DNA of 64,000 nucleotides, taken from contig JARHVA010005357.1 in NCBI GenBank assembly GCA_037957365.1, forward strand, positions 297,001 through 361,000, in the 5' to 3' direction. Position numbers and translations under genes: made by a program. Below, one piece after another: positions 25,569 through 36,447 of this stretch (positions are counted from its first letter, which is position 1; the number at the start of each line of letters is the position of its first letter). This DNA is from Torreya grandis (Eukaryota; Streptophyta; Pinopsida; Cupressales; Taxaceae). The notes beneath the pieces were generated by a model. That model was not told the origin of the DNA, ran no database searches, and worked only from the letters and a program-made list of their open reading frames with translations.

Positions 25569-25899
25569 AGACCTATGAATTTAGTAAAGATATATAGAGA
25601 TATAGAATATAGAAGATAGAGAGAAAAGGATAGATCAATACATTTGTAATATAGAACATTTTATCAATAAAATAACCATTTCTATTTTAAAAGCAAATTA
25701 AATTGTTCAAATCATGTTCTAGGTAGAGCAAGGGCCCACTCTTCCAAAGAACTAGGATCTTCATTTTTGTCAGTATTTATATTTCTATTCACAAAAGTAA
25801 ATAGGTAATTTTGTAAATTTATAAATGCTTCCATCTCCTTAAAGTTAAGATTTGCTGTAAATTTGTTCCTGCAGGCATTTTAGATTAAATTTTCATTTT

Positions 25900-26075
25900 T
25901 GCAATGTGTGTTTGCTTCCAGCAATCAATTTTATTTTTACGTGTGCTTATTTCCAGCAATCAATTTCATTTCTACAATGTTTTTTTATTCATAGCAATCA
26001 ATTTCATTTCTATAACATGTTTTTATTTCCAGCAATCTATTTCATTTCTGCAATGTGTGTTTATTTCTAGTAGAT
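25900..26075 (+). repeat. tandem about 40-bp units in U5/R of the Athila-like LTR
   Basis: Four or more imperfect units of about 40 bp repeat the plan TTTATTTCCAGCAATC followed by (A/T)ATTTCATTTCTGCAATGTG. The 3' LTR holds the same array at about 41635-41820. Confidence 0.75.
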
Positions 26076-26279
26076 TTGCATAGTTTGATTCCAATAAAGT
26101 TTTAACCAATAAATCCTTAAGACATTAAAACCCCCCAAAACAAAAAAATATAAAAATACCCCCATTCAATTACTAAATCTTTACGATTCTTCTTGTTGCA
26201 TATAGATTTAGTCACATCCCTGGTTAAATATGACATCAATGGAAAGTTGATTAAATGAAGGGGATAATGACACCCATCA

Positions 26280-26304
26280 TTTTTGGCATCATTTTCGGGG
26301 AACA
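26280..26304 (+). promoter_or_regulatory. primer-binding site of the Athila-like element
   Basis: TTTTTGGCATCATTTTCGGGG directly follows the LTR. It is a decayed form of the TGGCGCCGTTGCCGGGGA site typical of Athila/Tat elements (established knowledge). The CpG positions are the ones changed. Confidence 0.7.
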
Positions 26305-26481
26305 CTAGTTTGAATTTTCTAATTTGGTGTCAATGAGAGCAACAATCATTCATTTAGTAATTAAAGAAAATTTCCCTAATTTATGAGTAGACCATGAGAT
26401 TTCAAGGGTAGATTTATCCCTAAAATATCTAAACAATAAATTCCATCATCCTCTAGTTTAAGAAAGGATGTTGAGTAAGAA

Positions 26482-27600
26482 TTGGAGGCACCATTATCTC
26501 CTACAAGACAAGAAGCAAAATTGTCATCTTTAGAATTTTTGGATCAGTCACCAAAACCAAGTAAAACCTTAGGGAGGAGGATTATTTCTCAAGATCCATT
26601 GAGGGAAAGTTTTGATTCTCAATTGAGTAGTCAACTCCCTAATCCTGAATTTTCACCATCCCCAAAATAGACCACATACCACATTGATTGGGAGAAGGAA
26701 TTAGAAAATACCAGAGAGATAGAATGAGAAGTTGGAAGAGAACCTGAGAGAACCTTTACCTATCCCATTCATATCTAGGATGAAGAAACCACTATGAAAA
26801 ACATTTCACCTACACACTTTCCCACATTTAGAGGAATGTCATCTGAGGATCCTGACCAATTCCTATTTGAGTTTAAAGTACTATGTCAAACTTATGATTA
26901 CAAGATAGATAATCAAAAATTGAAGTTGTTTTCATCTACCCTGAAGGATGCAGCAATGAGGTGGTTTATGGGATTAACATCTATTTCTATTACCAATTGG
27001 GAACAAATGGAAACTATCTTCCTAGACAAATATAAAGATTATTGTAGAGGAAGAAATTGAAAGGAAGAATTTTTCAAAATCAAACAGGAAGAAGATGAAA
27101 ATATGGAAGATTATTTGGATAGATTCCTCTTTATGAGTAGAAGATATGGGTTTGTACTTCAAGAAGATTTAAATAAAACCATTTTTATCAAAGGTCTGGA
27201 TGATGAATCTAGGGAAACCCTTGATTCAATTGGTGGAGGAAACATTGCTCAATTAAGAATGGATGAAATCATAAAAAATTGTAGAAACTATTCAAGAACA
27301 AGGGGTGGACCTAGAAAAGGGAAAATGGTTAAAATTTTGAATCTAGATATGAAAAAATTGATGAATGAATTGGCAAACTTTAAAATAGACATATTAGTTC
27401 AATTAACCTCCACCATGGATGGATTGCAAGCTAAAGAAAATTCCCAACTTGAACCATTAGCCATGTATTATCCTAGATGTAGGAAGAAGCATGTAATAAG
27501 GGAATGTCCTTTGGATAAAATGGAAGTATGTCTTGTATGTCAATATAAATAACATGATACTCATGCTTGTTCTCTTCTTCCACTCATAAAAAATCAGCTT
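26482..27600 (+). pseudogene. gag: gypsy gag pseudogene with double zinc-knuckle
   Basis: Gag is the capsid/nucleocapsid protein. One frame is kept over 26482-27552 with stops at 26668 and 27058 and near 27550. The N-part (26482-26700) is Ser/Pro-rich linker. The retrotransposon gag domain is at 26794-27300 (FPTFRGMSSEDPDQFLFEF, AAMRWFMGL, FLDKYKDYCRGRN, then YLDRFLFMSRRYG). The C-terminal metal-binding part reads YYPRCRKKHVIRECPLDK and EVCLVCQYK, a stop, HDTHAC, i.e. two CCHC-like knuckles, the first missing its leading Cys. The start is uncertain because the ATG at 26482 follows an unbroken stretch that may once have begun further upstream. Confidence 0.82.
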
Positions 27601-29560
27601 AAACAAACCAATACATCATCCACCATAGAAGAATTAAATTTTGTTCAGAAACAACCTAACCAAGGATAGCTTATGCTAAGACTAGCTCCTAATCCCTGGA
27701 TGATGCCATGGGCAGCTCAAATAGTACCACAAAGTTAGGGATAGCCACCTTGGGCCCCTCAACCCACATGGCATCTATAGGATTGGGCAAGTCAATCTTG
27801 TTATACTCAAGGACATCAGCAACTTTGGGCTGGTCAAGGAAATTCTTATGCTTGGCCACAACCTAGATGGAGCCCTAGCAATTATGTGCAAGGAAAAACA
27901 TATCCCAATTAGAACCAAAAAGCCATAATGGGACCTCTAGCATAAAATCATAGATTGAAAACATAGTCTAAACCTAAATGCCATCACAACCAGTATCAGA
28001 CCCAAGAAACAAACAAACAACTCCTGTATATGAAATAGAACTAGAAAAATTAGTTGATTTAAATACAATGGATTGTAAAAACATTCAAACTAGATCTAGA
28101 AAAATAGTTAGCAGTCCACCTGTTATAATCACTGAGATGATAGAAGAAGTTAAAACCCCTAGCATAGTTACACCTAAGGAAGATGATAAAGAAAAATATA
28201 AGGAACCAAAAAGAAATTCTACTGAGATTCCATTTCTAGAAAGACTTAAAGAAACCATAGAACTTAAGGAATCTGACTTGGTGTAGGAACTAAGAAGATT
28301 GCATATTGAAATACCATTATTACAAGAAATTAAGGATATTCTATATTTAAACAAGTTAATAAAAATTTTATGTTTTAAAAAACCTAGAAGAAAGAAGCAG
28401 TACCCCAGGACTATTTAGATAGATGAGAAACTTGCTGATTTATCAACAGGAAAACTCCTACTACCTAAGTATGGAGATCTTAAAAGTCCTGTTATTTATA
28501 TTTCTATAGGGAATAAGGATATACATAATGTTTTGATTTATTTAGCTACATCTATCAATGTAATGAAATTGGACACTTTGAAAACATTGCCATTAATAGG
28601 CATAAAATCTACTAATACCATATTGTAGATGGCAAATCAGTCTGTAGCAAAACTAGGAGTTATTGAAGATGTGATAGTAATGGTGGAATCATGGGAATAT
28701 CTAGTTGACTTCCTTATATTGTAGCCAAAAGGTAAAAAACTTGGTTATCCTATTATTTTTGGTTGACCATGGTTAGCTGCAGTTGCTGCCTTAATTGATT
28801 ACAGGTCAAGTGATATGACTACTTCAAATGGTAAGAATTCTAAGCAAATTTCATTATATCCATTTGCATGACATTTTATTGATAGTCAAGTGAAATTATG
28901 GGTTGATAATCCTGATATTAATGAGAAAAATATATCTTCTTTAGCTATGATAACATTGTAGGATCATGTACAGGAAATAGATGATATGGTTAATCCTTCA
29001 TTAAATGAACATCAATCATCATTAGAGTAGTCAGGATTAGTTCCAGAACCATCACAGTTAGTTTCAGAACCATCACAGTTAGTTCCAAAACCACACCAAT
29101 TATATGCAAGAGAGGATAACTTTGCTCTGGAGGAACGTGATTTCTCTTGGGGAGAGGAAGGATCTGTAGCATCAGCTTTATAGATATCAAGAAATGGTGA
29201 AGAATTTTTGGAAAATAGCAGTAACAAGGAGTTTGACCTACACAAGATAAGTATCATAACTCTTCTTGTTTTCCTTTGTCCAACATTTTGCCTCTAGGAA
29301 CTTTTGGAGATGTTGCTACATATCATTTATTGTTACCACATGCCTATCCACTAAACACCTTAATGGAACCCTTTCAACAAATCAGTTCATCATATCCTGG
29401 AACCAAACATGTTGAGATTCAACCAAGAAATTTTTTTAATATTAATATCTAGCTAAAGAATCATCCTAAAGCATTTGCTTGGGACTATATAGATGTGAAG
29501 GGAATTCATCCAAGTATCTGCACTCATCACATTTATACTAAAAATATTAAACCAATTAGG
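27601..29560 (+). pseudogene. gag-pol linker and protease pseudogene
   Basis: Region 27601-27960 is Trp/Gln/Pro-rich (PWAPQP, WAGQGNSYAW), with five or more stops. The frame shifts by 27978, where a charged linker (27978-28286) begins. The aspartic protease lies at about 28480-28800: the core IYLATSINVMKL matches the gypsy pattern DLGASINVM with the catalytic Asp replaced by Tyr, and the closing IFG, a stop, PWL block follows. At 29036-29097 a 24-bp tandem repeat encodes LVPEPSQLVSEPSQLV, homologous to a repeat in the element's own LTR. Confidence 0.7.
29036..29097 (+). repeat. 24-bp coding repeat shared with the LTR U3
   Basis: There are about two and a half copies of AGTTCCAGAACCATCACAGTT. 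The same phrase, with transitions, occurs in the U3 of both LTRs (25141-25250 and 40885-40990), including the downstream ACTCCACCA/AACCACACCA. Confidence 0.75.
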
Positions 29561-31432
29561 CAACATTAAAGAATGATTAATCCAACCTTAAGGGATATAG
29601 TCAAACAAGAAATTGAAAAACTATTACAATTAGGTTTTATCTACCCTATCTCAGATAGCCAGTGGGTGTCTCCTCTTGTAATTATCCCTAAAAATAATGA
29701 AAAATGGAGAATTTGTGTTGACTATATAGAACTGAACAAAGCCACCCTGAGAGATTATTTTCCCTTACCATTCATAGATCAAGTCTTAGACAACTTTTTA
29801 GGTAAATAGTACTTTTCCTTTTTGGATTGATTTAGTGGATACAATCAAATAAGAATTGTTGCTAAGGATCAGGACAAAACTACATTTACTTGTCCATGGG
29901 GTACCTTTGTTTATATGGTATTGCCATTTGGACTATGTAATTCTCCAACAACCTTTTAAAGAGCTATATTAGCAATTTTTGTAGACCTAAAAAATGACTG
30001 TGTGGAGGTATACATGGATGAATTTACTTTGTATGGAGATACATTTGATGCTACCTTAAAAAATTTGGACAGAGTATTAACAAGATGTGAACAACATCAC
30101 TTGTCTCTTAGTCATGAAACATATTTGATGATGGTTGATGAAGGGATCATATTAGGGCACCATATTTAAAAAAGAGGAATTTAGGCTGACCAAAACAAAA
30201 TCAAGATTATTTTAGACTTGCCTATTCCACAAACTCCCACAGATATCAAATCATTCTTAAGACATGCTAGATATTATAGGCATTTTATCAAGGATTTTAA
30301 TAAAATTGTTGCCCCCATGTTTAAATTGCTTACCAAGGACTATGAATTTATTTGAGATGAACAATGTCAACATGCTTTTAAAGAAATTAAAGAGAAATTA
30401 TTAATTTCCCCAATATTGCAAGGACCTAATTGGGAGAAACCTTTTCATATCCAAACTGATGCCTCAAATACCTCAATTGGTGTATTTTTGGGACATATAG
30501 ATGAAGAAGGAAGAATGTATGCTATTTACTATCTCAGTAAAAATCTTACTCCCACTGAAATAAATTACACTACCACTAAAAAATAATTTTTAGTTGTGAT
30601 CTATGCAATCAATAAATTTAGACATTACATTATAGGGTACAAGATATTTATACATACAGATCACTCAATAATTAAATATTTAATGAACAAACCAATGGTT
30701 GGAGATAGAATAATTAGATGGTCATTACTTATACAATAATTTGATATTACCATTGTGGACAATCCAAAAAAATCTAATGTGGTGGCTGACTTCTTGTCAA
30801 GATTGACTAGTACAGGGGAGCAGGATCCAGTCAAGAATAACTTTCTAGATGAACAATTGTTTGTTATTTCAGCTAACACACCATGGTTTGTTGACATGGA
30901 AAATTATCTTGTAGTAGGGAAGTTTCCTCCTTCTTCCACTAAAAAACAAATAAAAAAATTAATCAAAACTGGTGCATAGCTCAAATGGTTAAATGGAATG
31001 TTATTTAAATGTCGTCATGAGTTGTTTTTACGTAGGTGTGTAAGAGAAGATGAAATTTTTGACATCCTTTAGGCATGTCATGATGAACCAAGTGGAGGAC
31101 ATTATTCAGTGAAAAGAATAGCTCACAAGATACTTGGCACTAGTTACTATTGGCCATCTCTATATAAAGATGTGAAGAGATATATTAGGTGGTGTGATCC
31201 TTATCAAAGGATGGGACAACCAACCATTACCAATGAAATGCCTCTATAACCACAAGTTGTGATTGAACCATTTGAGAGATGGGGATTAGATTTTGTTGGA
31301 CCTTTTAATCCTCCTTCACAAGGAAAAGAGCACATTCTTGTGTGTACTGATTATGTAACAAAATGGGTAGAAGTGCAGGCTTTAACAAATGCCACTGAAG
31401 ACGTAATTTTTGATTTCCTTTTGCATAGAATT
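29560..31432 (+). pseudogene. pol: gypsy RT, RNase H and 5' part of integrase
   Basis: RT starts near 29560 (PTLRDIVKQEIEKLLQLGFI) and includes WRICVDYIELNKAT, LPFGLCNSPTTF and a VYMDE box in place of YMDD (near 30009), so the second catalytic Asp is Glu. RNase H runs from about 30430 to 30800, with HIQTDASNTSIG and FIHTDHSIIKYL. Integrase begins with its HHCC module (HDEPSGGHYS to RWCDPYQRMG, last Cys changed to Tyr), then WGLDFVGPF with the first catalytic Asp kept (31281-31307) and CTDYVTKWVEVQA. The gene is cut at 31432 by the copia element and resumes at 37119. About ten in-frame stops are present. Confidence 0.88.
31428..31432. other. target-site duplication, left of nested copia (GAATT)
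   Basis: GAATT before the LTR pairs with AAATT at 37119-37123 after it, matching at four of five bases. Confidence 0.6.
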
Positions 31433-31500
31433 TGTTGAGTTGTGGAGCTAAAAGCTTCACTAATGAGAAAATGTGGAGGTTGCTAGGCTTACACAATAAT

Positions 31501-31625
31501 CGACATCAATCAAAACCAATCGACATTGGCTAGGGGTTGATCAGCATCGATAGAATCAGTCAAAACCAATCGACATCAGTTAGGGGTTGGCCAACATCGG
31601 TCACTTCAGACTGACACTGACTTCT
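31501..31625 (+). repeat. CGACATCGGTC-type repeat cluster in LTR U3
   Basis: At least six degenerate copies of a palindrome-like unit (CCGA-CAT-CGG and relatives such as CGACATCAGT, CAACATCGGTC, CAGCATCGAT) are interspersed with AAAACCAAT and TAGGGGTTG. The right LTR has the same cluster at 36515-36640. Confidence 0.75.
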
Positions 31626-31728
31626 GTGCATTTCCAAAATTGCTATTTTTAGGAGAATAGTTAGTTTGCATGTAAAGACTAAAATTAGTCTTGAGTCTAT
31701 TTTTCTAATTATTGTTTGCTTTCAATTC

Positions 31729-31736
31729 TATTTAAG
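31729..31736 (+). promoter_or_regulatory. TATA box of the nested copia LTR
   Basis: TATTTAAG is conserved in the right LTR (36745-36752) and, as TATTTAAA, in the related LTR at 62595-62602. Confidence 0.6.
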
Positions 31737-32100
31737 AGACCCATGGGGTAGTATTGTAATTTGAGCTAGATAAGCAAGATCAAGAAGATCTACAAGAATC
31801 AAGAAGATTATTAAAAATCTTGTTCCATGATTGCTGGAGACAATTCAGTAATTGAGTTGATTGTAATTGATTGAGAGAGAGAGAACTCTGGAGGGAGAAT
31901 TATTGTACATCTGAGAGGTGTGCGAAGAGAGAGATTTCTTCATTGTATTTCCTTTTAGAAGATTTTAATATAAGATTGGTTGTTTCTTGTATCTCTTATT
32001 ATTTGTTGTTTCTGATTTCTAGTTACTTATTACTTCTGGTCTCAATTCTGTGTTTAGTTGCTTATACAAAAGTAATCAATTGTACTCTAAGATCTTAACA

Positions 32101-32280
32101 ACTGGTATCAAAGCTTTGTGTATACACTAACAACTGGTATCAAAGCTATGTGTATACACTAACAATTGGTATCAGAGCATGTTAGTTGATTACAAAATTC
32201 ACTAACAACTAGTATCAGAGCTATGTGTATACACTAACAACTGGTATCAGAGCGTGTTAGTGTTTGTTGATTATAGAATT
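32101..32280 (+). promoter_or_regulatory. tandem array of five primer-binding sites
   Basis: TGGTATCAAAGC or TGGTATCAGAGC (once TAGTATCAGAGC) occurs at 32103, 32135, 32167, 32210 and 32242. The units are 32, 32, 43 and 32 bp long and each starts with (CT)AACAA, which imitates the LTR end. The related copia at 62271 has only one such site (62995-63006), so the array is an expansion specific to this copy or sublineage. Confidence 0.85.
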
Positions 32281-32317
32281 CACTCATAGGGGTTTTTGAT
32301 TGAGTGGGAGCAAATCA

Positions 32318-33110
32318 ATGGTAGAAGAAAGTAAACTAAGAATGGAGAAATTCAATGGCAAGAATGATCAATTATGGAGGATGTAGATTGAAGATTATCT
32401 GTATTAGAAAGATCTATATTTACCATTGGGTGGAGTTTTAAGGAAGCCCACAGATAAGGAAGATGAAGAATGGAATGTTCTTGATAGAAAGGCTCTTGGA
32501 TCTATAAAGTTGAGCATGGAAGCTTCTATGTTTTCCAACTTATCATAGGCAAAGACAACGGTAGAGTTAATGGATACTTTGGCAAATTTATATGAAAAAC
32601 CCTCAACTTCAAATAAGGTATATCTTATGAAGCAATTATTTAATTTGCAAATGTAGGAAGGTGGATCTGTATCTAGTCATCTTAATGATTTCCATACAAT
32701 ATTAAATCAGTTAAATTTAGTTAAAATAATTTCTGATGATGAAATTAAGGCTCTCTTAATATTATGTTCTTTACCTAAAAGTTGGCATAGTTTGGAAATG
32801 GCAGTTAGTAATACTGCATCTGCTTCAAATATCTTGAAAGTTGATGATGTTGTTAGTGTAATCTTGAATAAAAAAATTCATAGGAAAAGCACAGGGGAAA
32901 CATTAGGTACTGATTTAAGTGTTGAAAGTAGGGGAAGGTAAAGAGAGAAGGGCAAGCAAGGGAAATCAAGGTCAAAGATGGAAAGTAGATCCAAATCCAG
33001 AAATGGAATAATAACCTGCTGGAATTGTGGAAAGAAAGGGCATGCAAAGAAAGATTGTTGGTTAAAGGATAACAAAGAAAATCAGCATGAAGGTAATAAA
33101 TAAGCAAAAG
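32318..33110 (+). pseudogene. gag: copia gag of the nested element
   Basis: The ATG at 32318 (MVEESKLRMEKFNGKN) follows the leader and matches the start of the relative at 63086. The UBN2-type gag domain contains LYLPLGG, KALGSIKLS, ANLYEKPS and LMKQLFNLQM. It ends with an intact CCHC knuckle, CWNCGKKGHAKKDC (about 33016-33060). The frame is unbroken by indels but carries stops at about 32384, 32405, 32549, 32654, 32939 and 33101. Most are TAG or TAA where the relative has CAG or CAA. The stop at 32654 is also present in the relative at 63422. Confidence 0.88.
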
Positions 33111-36100
33111 TTACAGGTATTGTTGCACCGGATGCTCTTATATTTTCTTTGGATAATAAAGTAGAATCATGGGTTTTAGATTATGGTGCCTCTTTCCATG
33201 CAATCCCAAATAGAGAATTTTTCAATGATTATGTCCATGGAGATTTTGGAAAAGTTTATTTAGGGGATGATGAGCCTTGTAAAATTGTTGGCAAAGGAAA
33301 AGTGCAGCTGAAATTGCAGAATGGCAACACATGGGTGTCGAAGGATGTCATGCATGTACCCATCCTAAAGAGGAATCTGATTTCTACAGAAAAGTTGGGT
33401 GATGAGGGTTGCACAGTAACTCTCACAGTTGAATCTTGAAAAGTTTCCAAGGGTGCACTTTTATTATAAAAAGGTAAGAGAGTAGGTACACTTTATCTAT
33501 CTACTTGTATTACTGATCATTCTCCTATTTTATCTATTTTAGATGTAGATGCAAAGTTATGGCACTATAGGCTTGGTCACATGAGTGAGAAGGGAATGAA
33601 TGTTCTTAAGTCAAAAGGTAAGCTTTCATATTTGAAAAGGATAGATCTAGATTTCTATGAGCATTGTATTTTTGGGAAATAGAAGAAAGTGAGGTTTCTC
33701 AAAACTGGGTCAACAAATAAGAAGCACAAGTTGGAGTTTGTTCACACAGACTTGTGGGGACCAGCTTAGGTAGCTTCTATTGGAAGATCACAGTATTATG
33801 TTTCTTTAATTGATGATGCTATAAGAAAGGTATGGATTTATTGCATAAAGAGGAAATCTGATGTTTTTGACACATTTAAGAAATAGAAAGCTTTGGTTGA
33901 GAATGAAATAGGTTTGAGATTGAAGTGCCTTAGATCTAACAATGGTGGTGAGTACTGCAACAATAAATTCAATAGTTACTATTCTACGAGTGGAATACAT
34001 AGGGAAAGGATAGTTCCAAGGACACCTTAGAAAAATGGAGTTGTTGAAAGGATGAATAGAATAATAATGGAGCATGCATGGAGTATGAGGTTGCATGTTG
34101 GTTTGCCCTTATAGTTTTGGGTAGAAGCTATAGATACTGTGATTTACCTGATTAACATAGGACCTTCTACTACACTAGATGGTGGAATTCTAGAAGAGGC
34201 TTAGATAGGTAAAAAGGTAGATCTTTCATTTCTTAGAGTTTTTAGTTCTGAAGCTTTTGTACACATTGATAAAGAAAATAGAAAGAAGATGGATGCTAAA
34301 TCTATGCAGTGCACTTTCATTAGTTATGGTTTTGGAGATTTCAAATTCTGGTTGTGGAATTTAGAAACTAACAAAATTATTAAAAGTCATGATGTAGTTT
34401 TCAATGAGAAGGTGATGTACAGTGATCAGCTCAAGAGGCTAAATAATTCTGAGCAGGGCAATCTTGATTTGGAAAAGGTTATGATCCAAAATGAGCTCAC
34501 AGGTAAAAATCATCACTCATAGAAAAACATAAAGACCGACATCGGTCAGGTGGAAACCGACGTTGGTCAGGTGGAGACTGACATTGGTCAAGTGGAAATT
34601 GGCATTGATTAGGAGGAATTGACATCGATCGAGTGCAGACTAATATCAATCAGAGATGATCAGGATCGGTCACTATCAAAAGAAAATTTAGGTGGACAAC
34701 AAGCTATAAATGAGTCTCAAATGCGCATAAAGAGGTCTAAAATGGTAAGTAAACCTCCAATTCATTACTCCCCTTCTTTATACTACTTTTTTCTCATTGA
34801 TGGTGGAAAACCAGAAAGTTTTGATGAGGCAATGTAAGTAGAATCCAAGAAATAGTGAGAGCATGGCATGAATGATGAAATTGATTCCTTGGAAGAGAAC
34901 CATACATGGGATTTGGTTGAGTTCCCAGCTGAAAAAAAGCACTAAAAAACAAATGGGTATATAGGTTAAAGGAAGGAGAGAATGGACAAATGAGACATAA
35001 GTCCAAGTTGGTAGTAAAGGGATTTGCACAAAAACTAGGTATTGATTTTGGTGAAATTTTTTCTCCTGTAGTAAAGATGACTTCTATTTAGGCTGTATTG
35101 TATTTAGTTGCTATTGAGGATTTACATCTTGAGTAACTTGATGTTAAGACAACATTTCTTCATGGAGATTTGGATGAAGAGATATATATGGATTAGCTGG
35201 AAGGTTTTGAGGTCAAAGGTAAGGAGAAACTTGTGTGCAGGTTGAAGAAAAGCTTATATGGTCTTAAGCAAGCTCCAAGACAATGGTATTTGAGGTTTGA
35301 CAGGTTTATGACAGAGCATGGCTTTAGTAAATGTCAATCTAACCATTGTGTTTATTTTAACAGATTGGATAATGGTAGTTATATTATCCTATTAGTGTAT
35401 GTAGATGATATGCTTGTTGCAAGTTCACACATGCAGGAAATTACTGAGCTTAAGGTAAAATTAGCTCACACATTTGCCATGAAGGATTTAGGAGTAGCAA
35501 ATAAAATCCTTGGCATGAGTATTAAGAGAGATAGGAAAAATCATAGTTTGATTTTGTCTCAAGAGGATTATGTGAATAAGGTGTTAGAGAGGTTCAATAT
35601 GCAGGATGCAAAACTGGTAAGCACACTTATGGCTGAAGACTTCAAGTTGAGCAAAGAACATTGTCCTAAATCACATGATGAGGTTGAGTACATGAGTAGA
35701 GTTCCATATGCTTCAATAGTTAGGAGCTTGATGTATGTAATGGTATGTACTAGACCAGATATTGCCTAAGTAGTGGGAGTTGTTAGCAAGTTTATGGCCA
35801 ATCTAGGAAAGGAACATTGGAAAGTAGTTTAGTGGATTCTCATATATCTAAGAGGGACCAGTAGTAGGCATTTATGCTATGGAGGGTCAAACACTTCTCT
35901 ACATGGGTATGTAGATTCGGATATGGCAGGTGACTTGGATGGTAGGAGAAGCACCACAACATATATGTTCACTGTTGGTGGAACGGCAGTTAGCTAGATT
36001 TCAAAGTTGCATAAGGTTGTTGCCTTGTCTACTACAGAGGTAGAATACATTGCAGTCATAAAGGCTAGCAAGGAAATGATTTGGATGACTCGATTCATGG

Positions 36101-36366
36101 AAGAGTTGGGAAAGGAGCAATAGAGTTGCAGATTATACAGTGATAGTCAAAGTACAATTCATTTGGCAAAGAATTCAACCTTTCATTTAAGAACCAAACA
36201 TATATAGATTAGGTACCACTTCATTAGACAGGTATTGGAGGATGGACAGTTGAAGCTAGAAAATATCCATATGGATAAGAACCCTGTTGATATGTTAACA
36301 AAGCCGGTAATAAAGGAGAAGTTGAATCTTCATTCAACTTTTGTTGGTCTTCAAGATTGGACTTGA
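33111..36366 (+). pseudogene. pol: copia pol of the nested element (protease, integrase, RT, RNase H)
   Basis: Protease is at 33149-33439; its active site reads VLDYGASFHA, with Tyr where Ser or Thr is usual. Integrase runs from about 33560 to 34270. It has LWHYRLGHMSEKGM, HTDLWGPA, RSNNGGEY (second Asp changed to Asn) and NGVVERMNR (Glu kept). A linker at 34525-34672 holds a 21-bp coding repeat. RT starts near 34760; a one-base loss in the poly-A/G run at 34928-34940 changes frame. RT then continues in one open stretch to 35769 with KKSLYGLKQAPRQWY and an intact LLVYVDDMLVA. RNase H runs from 35770 to 36366 (YVDSDMAGD, VALSTTEVEYIA, ending TKPVIKEKLN). Confidence 0.9.
34534..34672 (+). repeat. 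21-bp coding minisatellite related to the LTR motif
   Basis: About six units of the type ACCGACATCGGTCAGGTGGA give the peptide repeat TDIGQVE. The core CCGACATCGGTC is the same motif that is clustered in U3 of both LTRs. The later units decay. Confidence 0.8.
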
Positions 36367-36432
36367 AGAGGGAGAAACAAGCCAGAGATGTTTAAAGGAT
36401 GTTACTATATAGGTACATGTGCAGCTATTTAT

Positions 36433-36447
36433 CTCCAAGTGGGAGAT
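36433..36447 (+). promoter_or_regulatory. polypurine tract of the nested copia
   Basis: CCAAGTGGGAGAT directly precedes the right LTR, the standard plant copia form. Confidence 0.8.

Larger units (their letters stand above)
24885..26279 (+). repeat. 5' LTR of the Athila-like element
   Basis: This LTR of 1395 bp starts TGATGAGGCC and ends CACCCATCA. U3 holds a series of degenerate units of the type TTAGTTCTAGAAC…CCATCACAG (25141-25350). A TATATATAG box lies at 25560-25568. A later part has repeated GTGTGTTTATTTCCAGCAATC units (about 25900-26070), each about 40 bp. Confidence 0.9.
31433..32100 (+). repeat. 5' LTR of the nested copia
   Basis: This LTR of 668 bp starts TGTTGAGTTG and ends CTTAACA. 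U3 contains degenerate CCGACATCGGTC-type repeats at 31501-31625. A TATTTAAG box lies at 31729-31736. R/U5 is otherwise almost identical to the right LTR. Confidence 0.93.

Noticed and set aside
28085..28354. 89-codon minus-strand open frame
   Set aside because: It is the shadow of the plus-strand gag-pol linker and has no recognisable domain.
31501..31625. A CRISPR-like or palindromic repeat array in the copia LTR
   Set aside because: The units are degenerate, irregularly spaced and part of a retrotransposon U3. This is a eukaryotic context with no spacers or cas genes.
31871..32098. Open frames in the LTRs (also 36883-37116 and 62747-62947)
   Set aside because: They lie in R/U5 of the copia LTRs, downstream of the TATA box. 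Their similarity to each other simply reflects LTR identity, and no protein family is recognisable.
32101..32280. tRNA genes at the repeated TGGTATCAGAGC motifs
   Set aside because: There are only 12-base matches complementary to a tRNA 3' end, with no cloverleaf or internal promoter boxes. They are primer-binding sites.
32853..33107. Minus-strand open frames over the copia gag
   Set aside because: They are antisense to the gag knuckle region, which is clearly coding on the plus strand.
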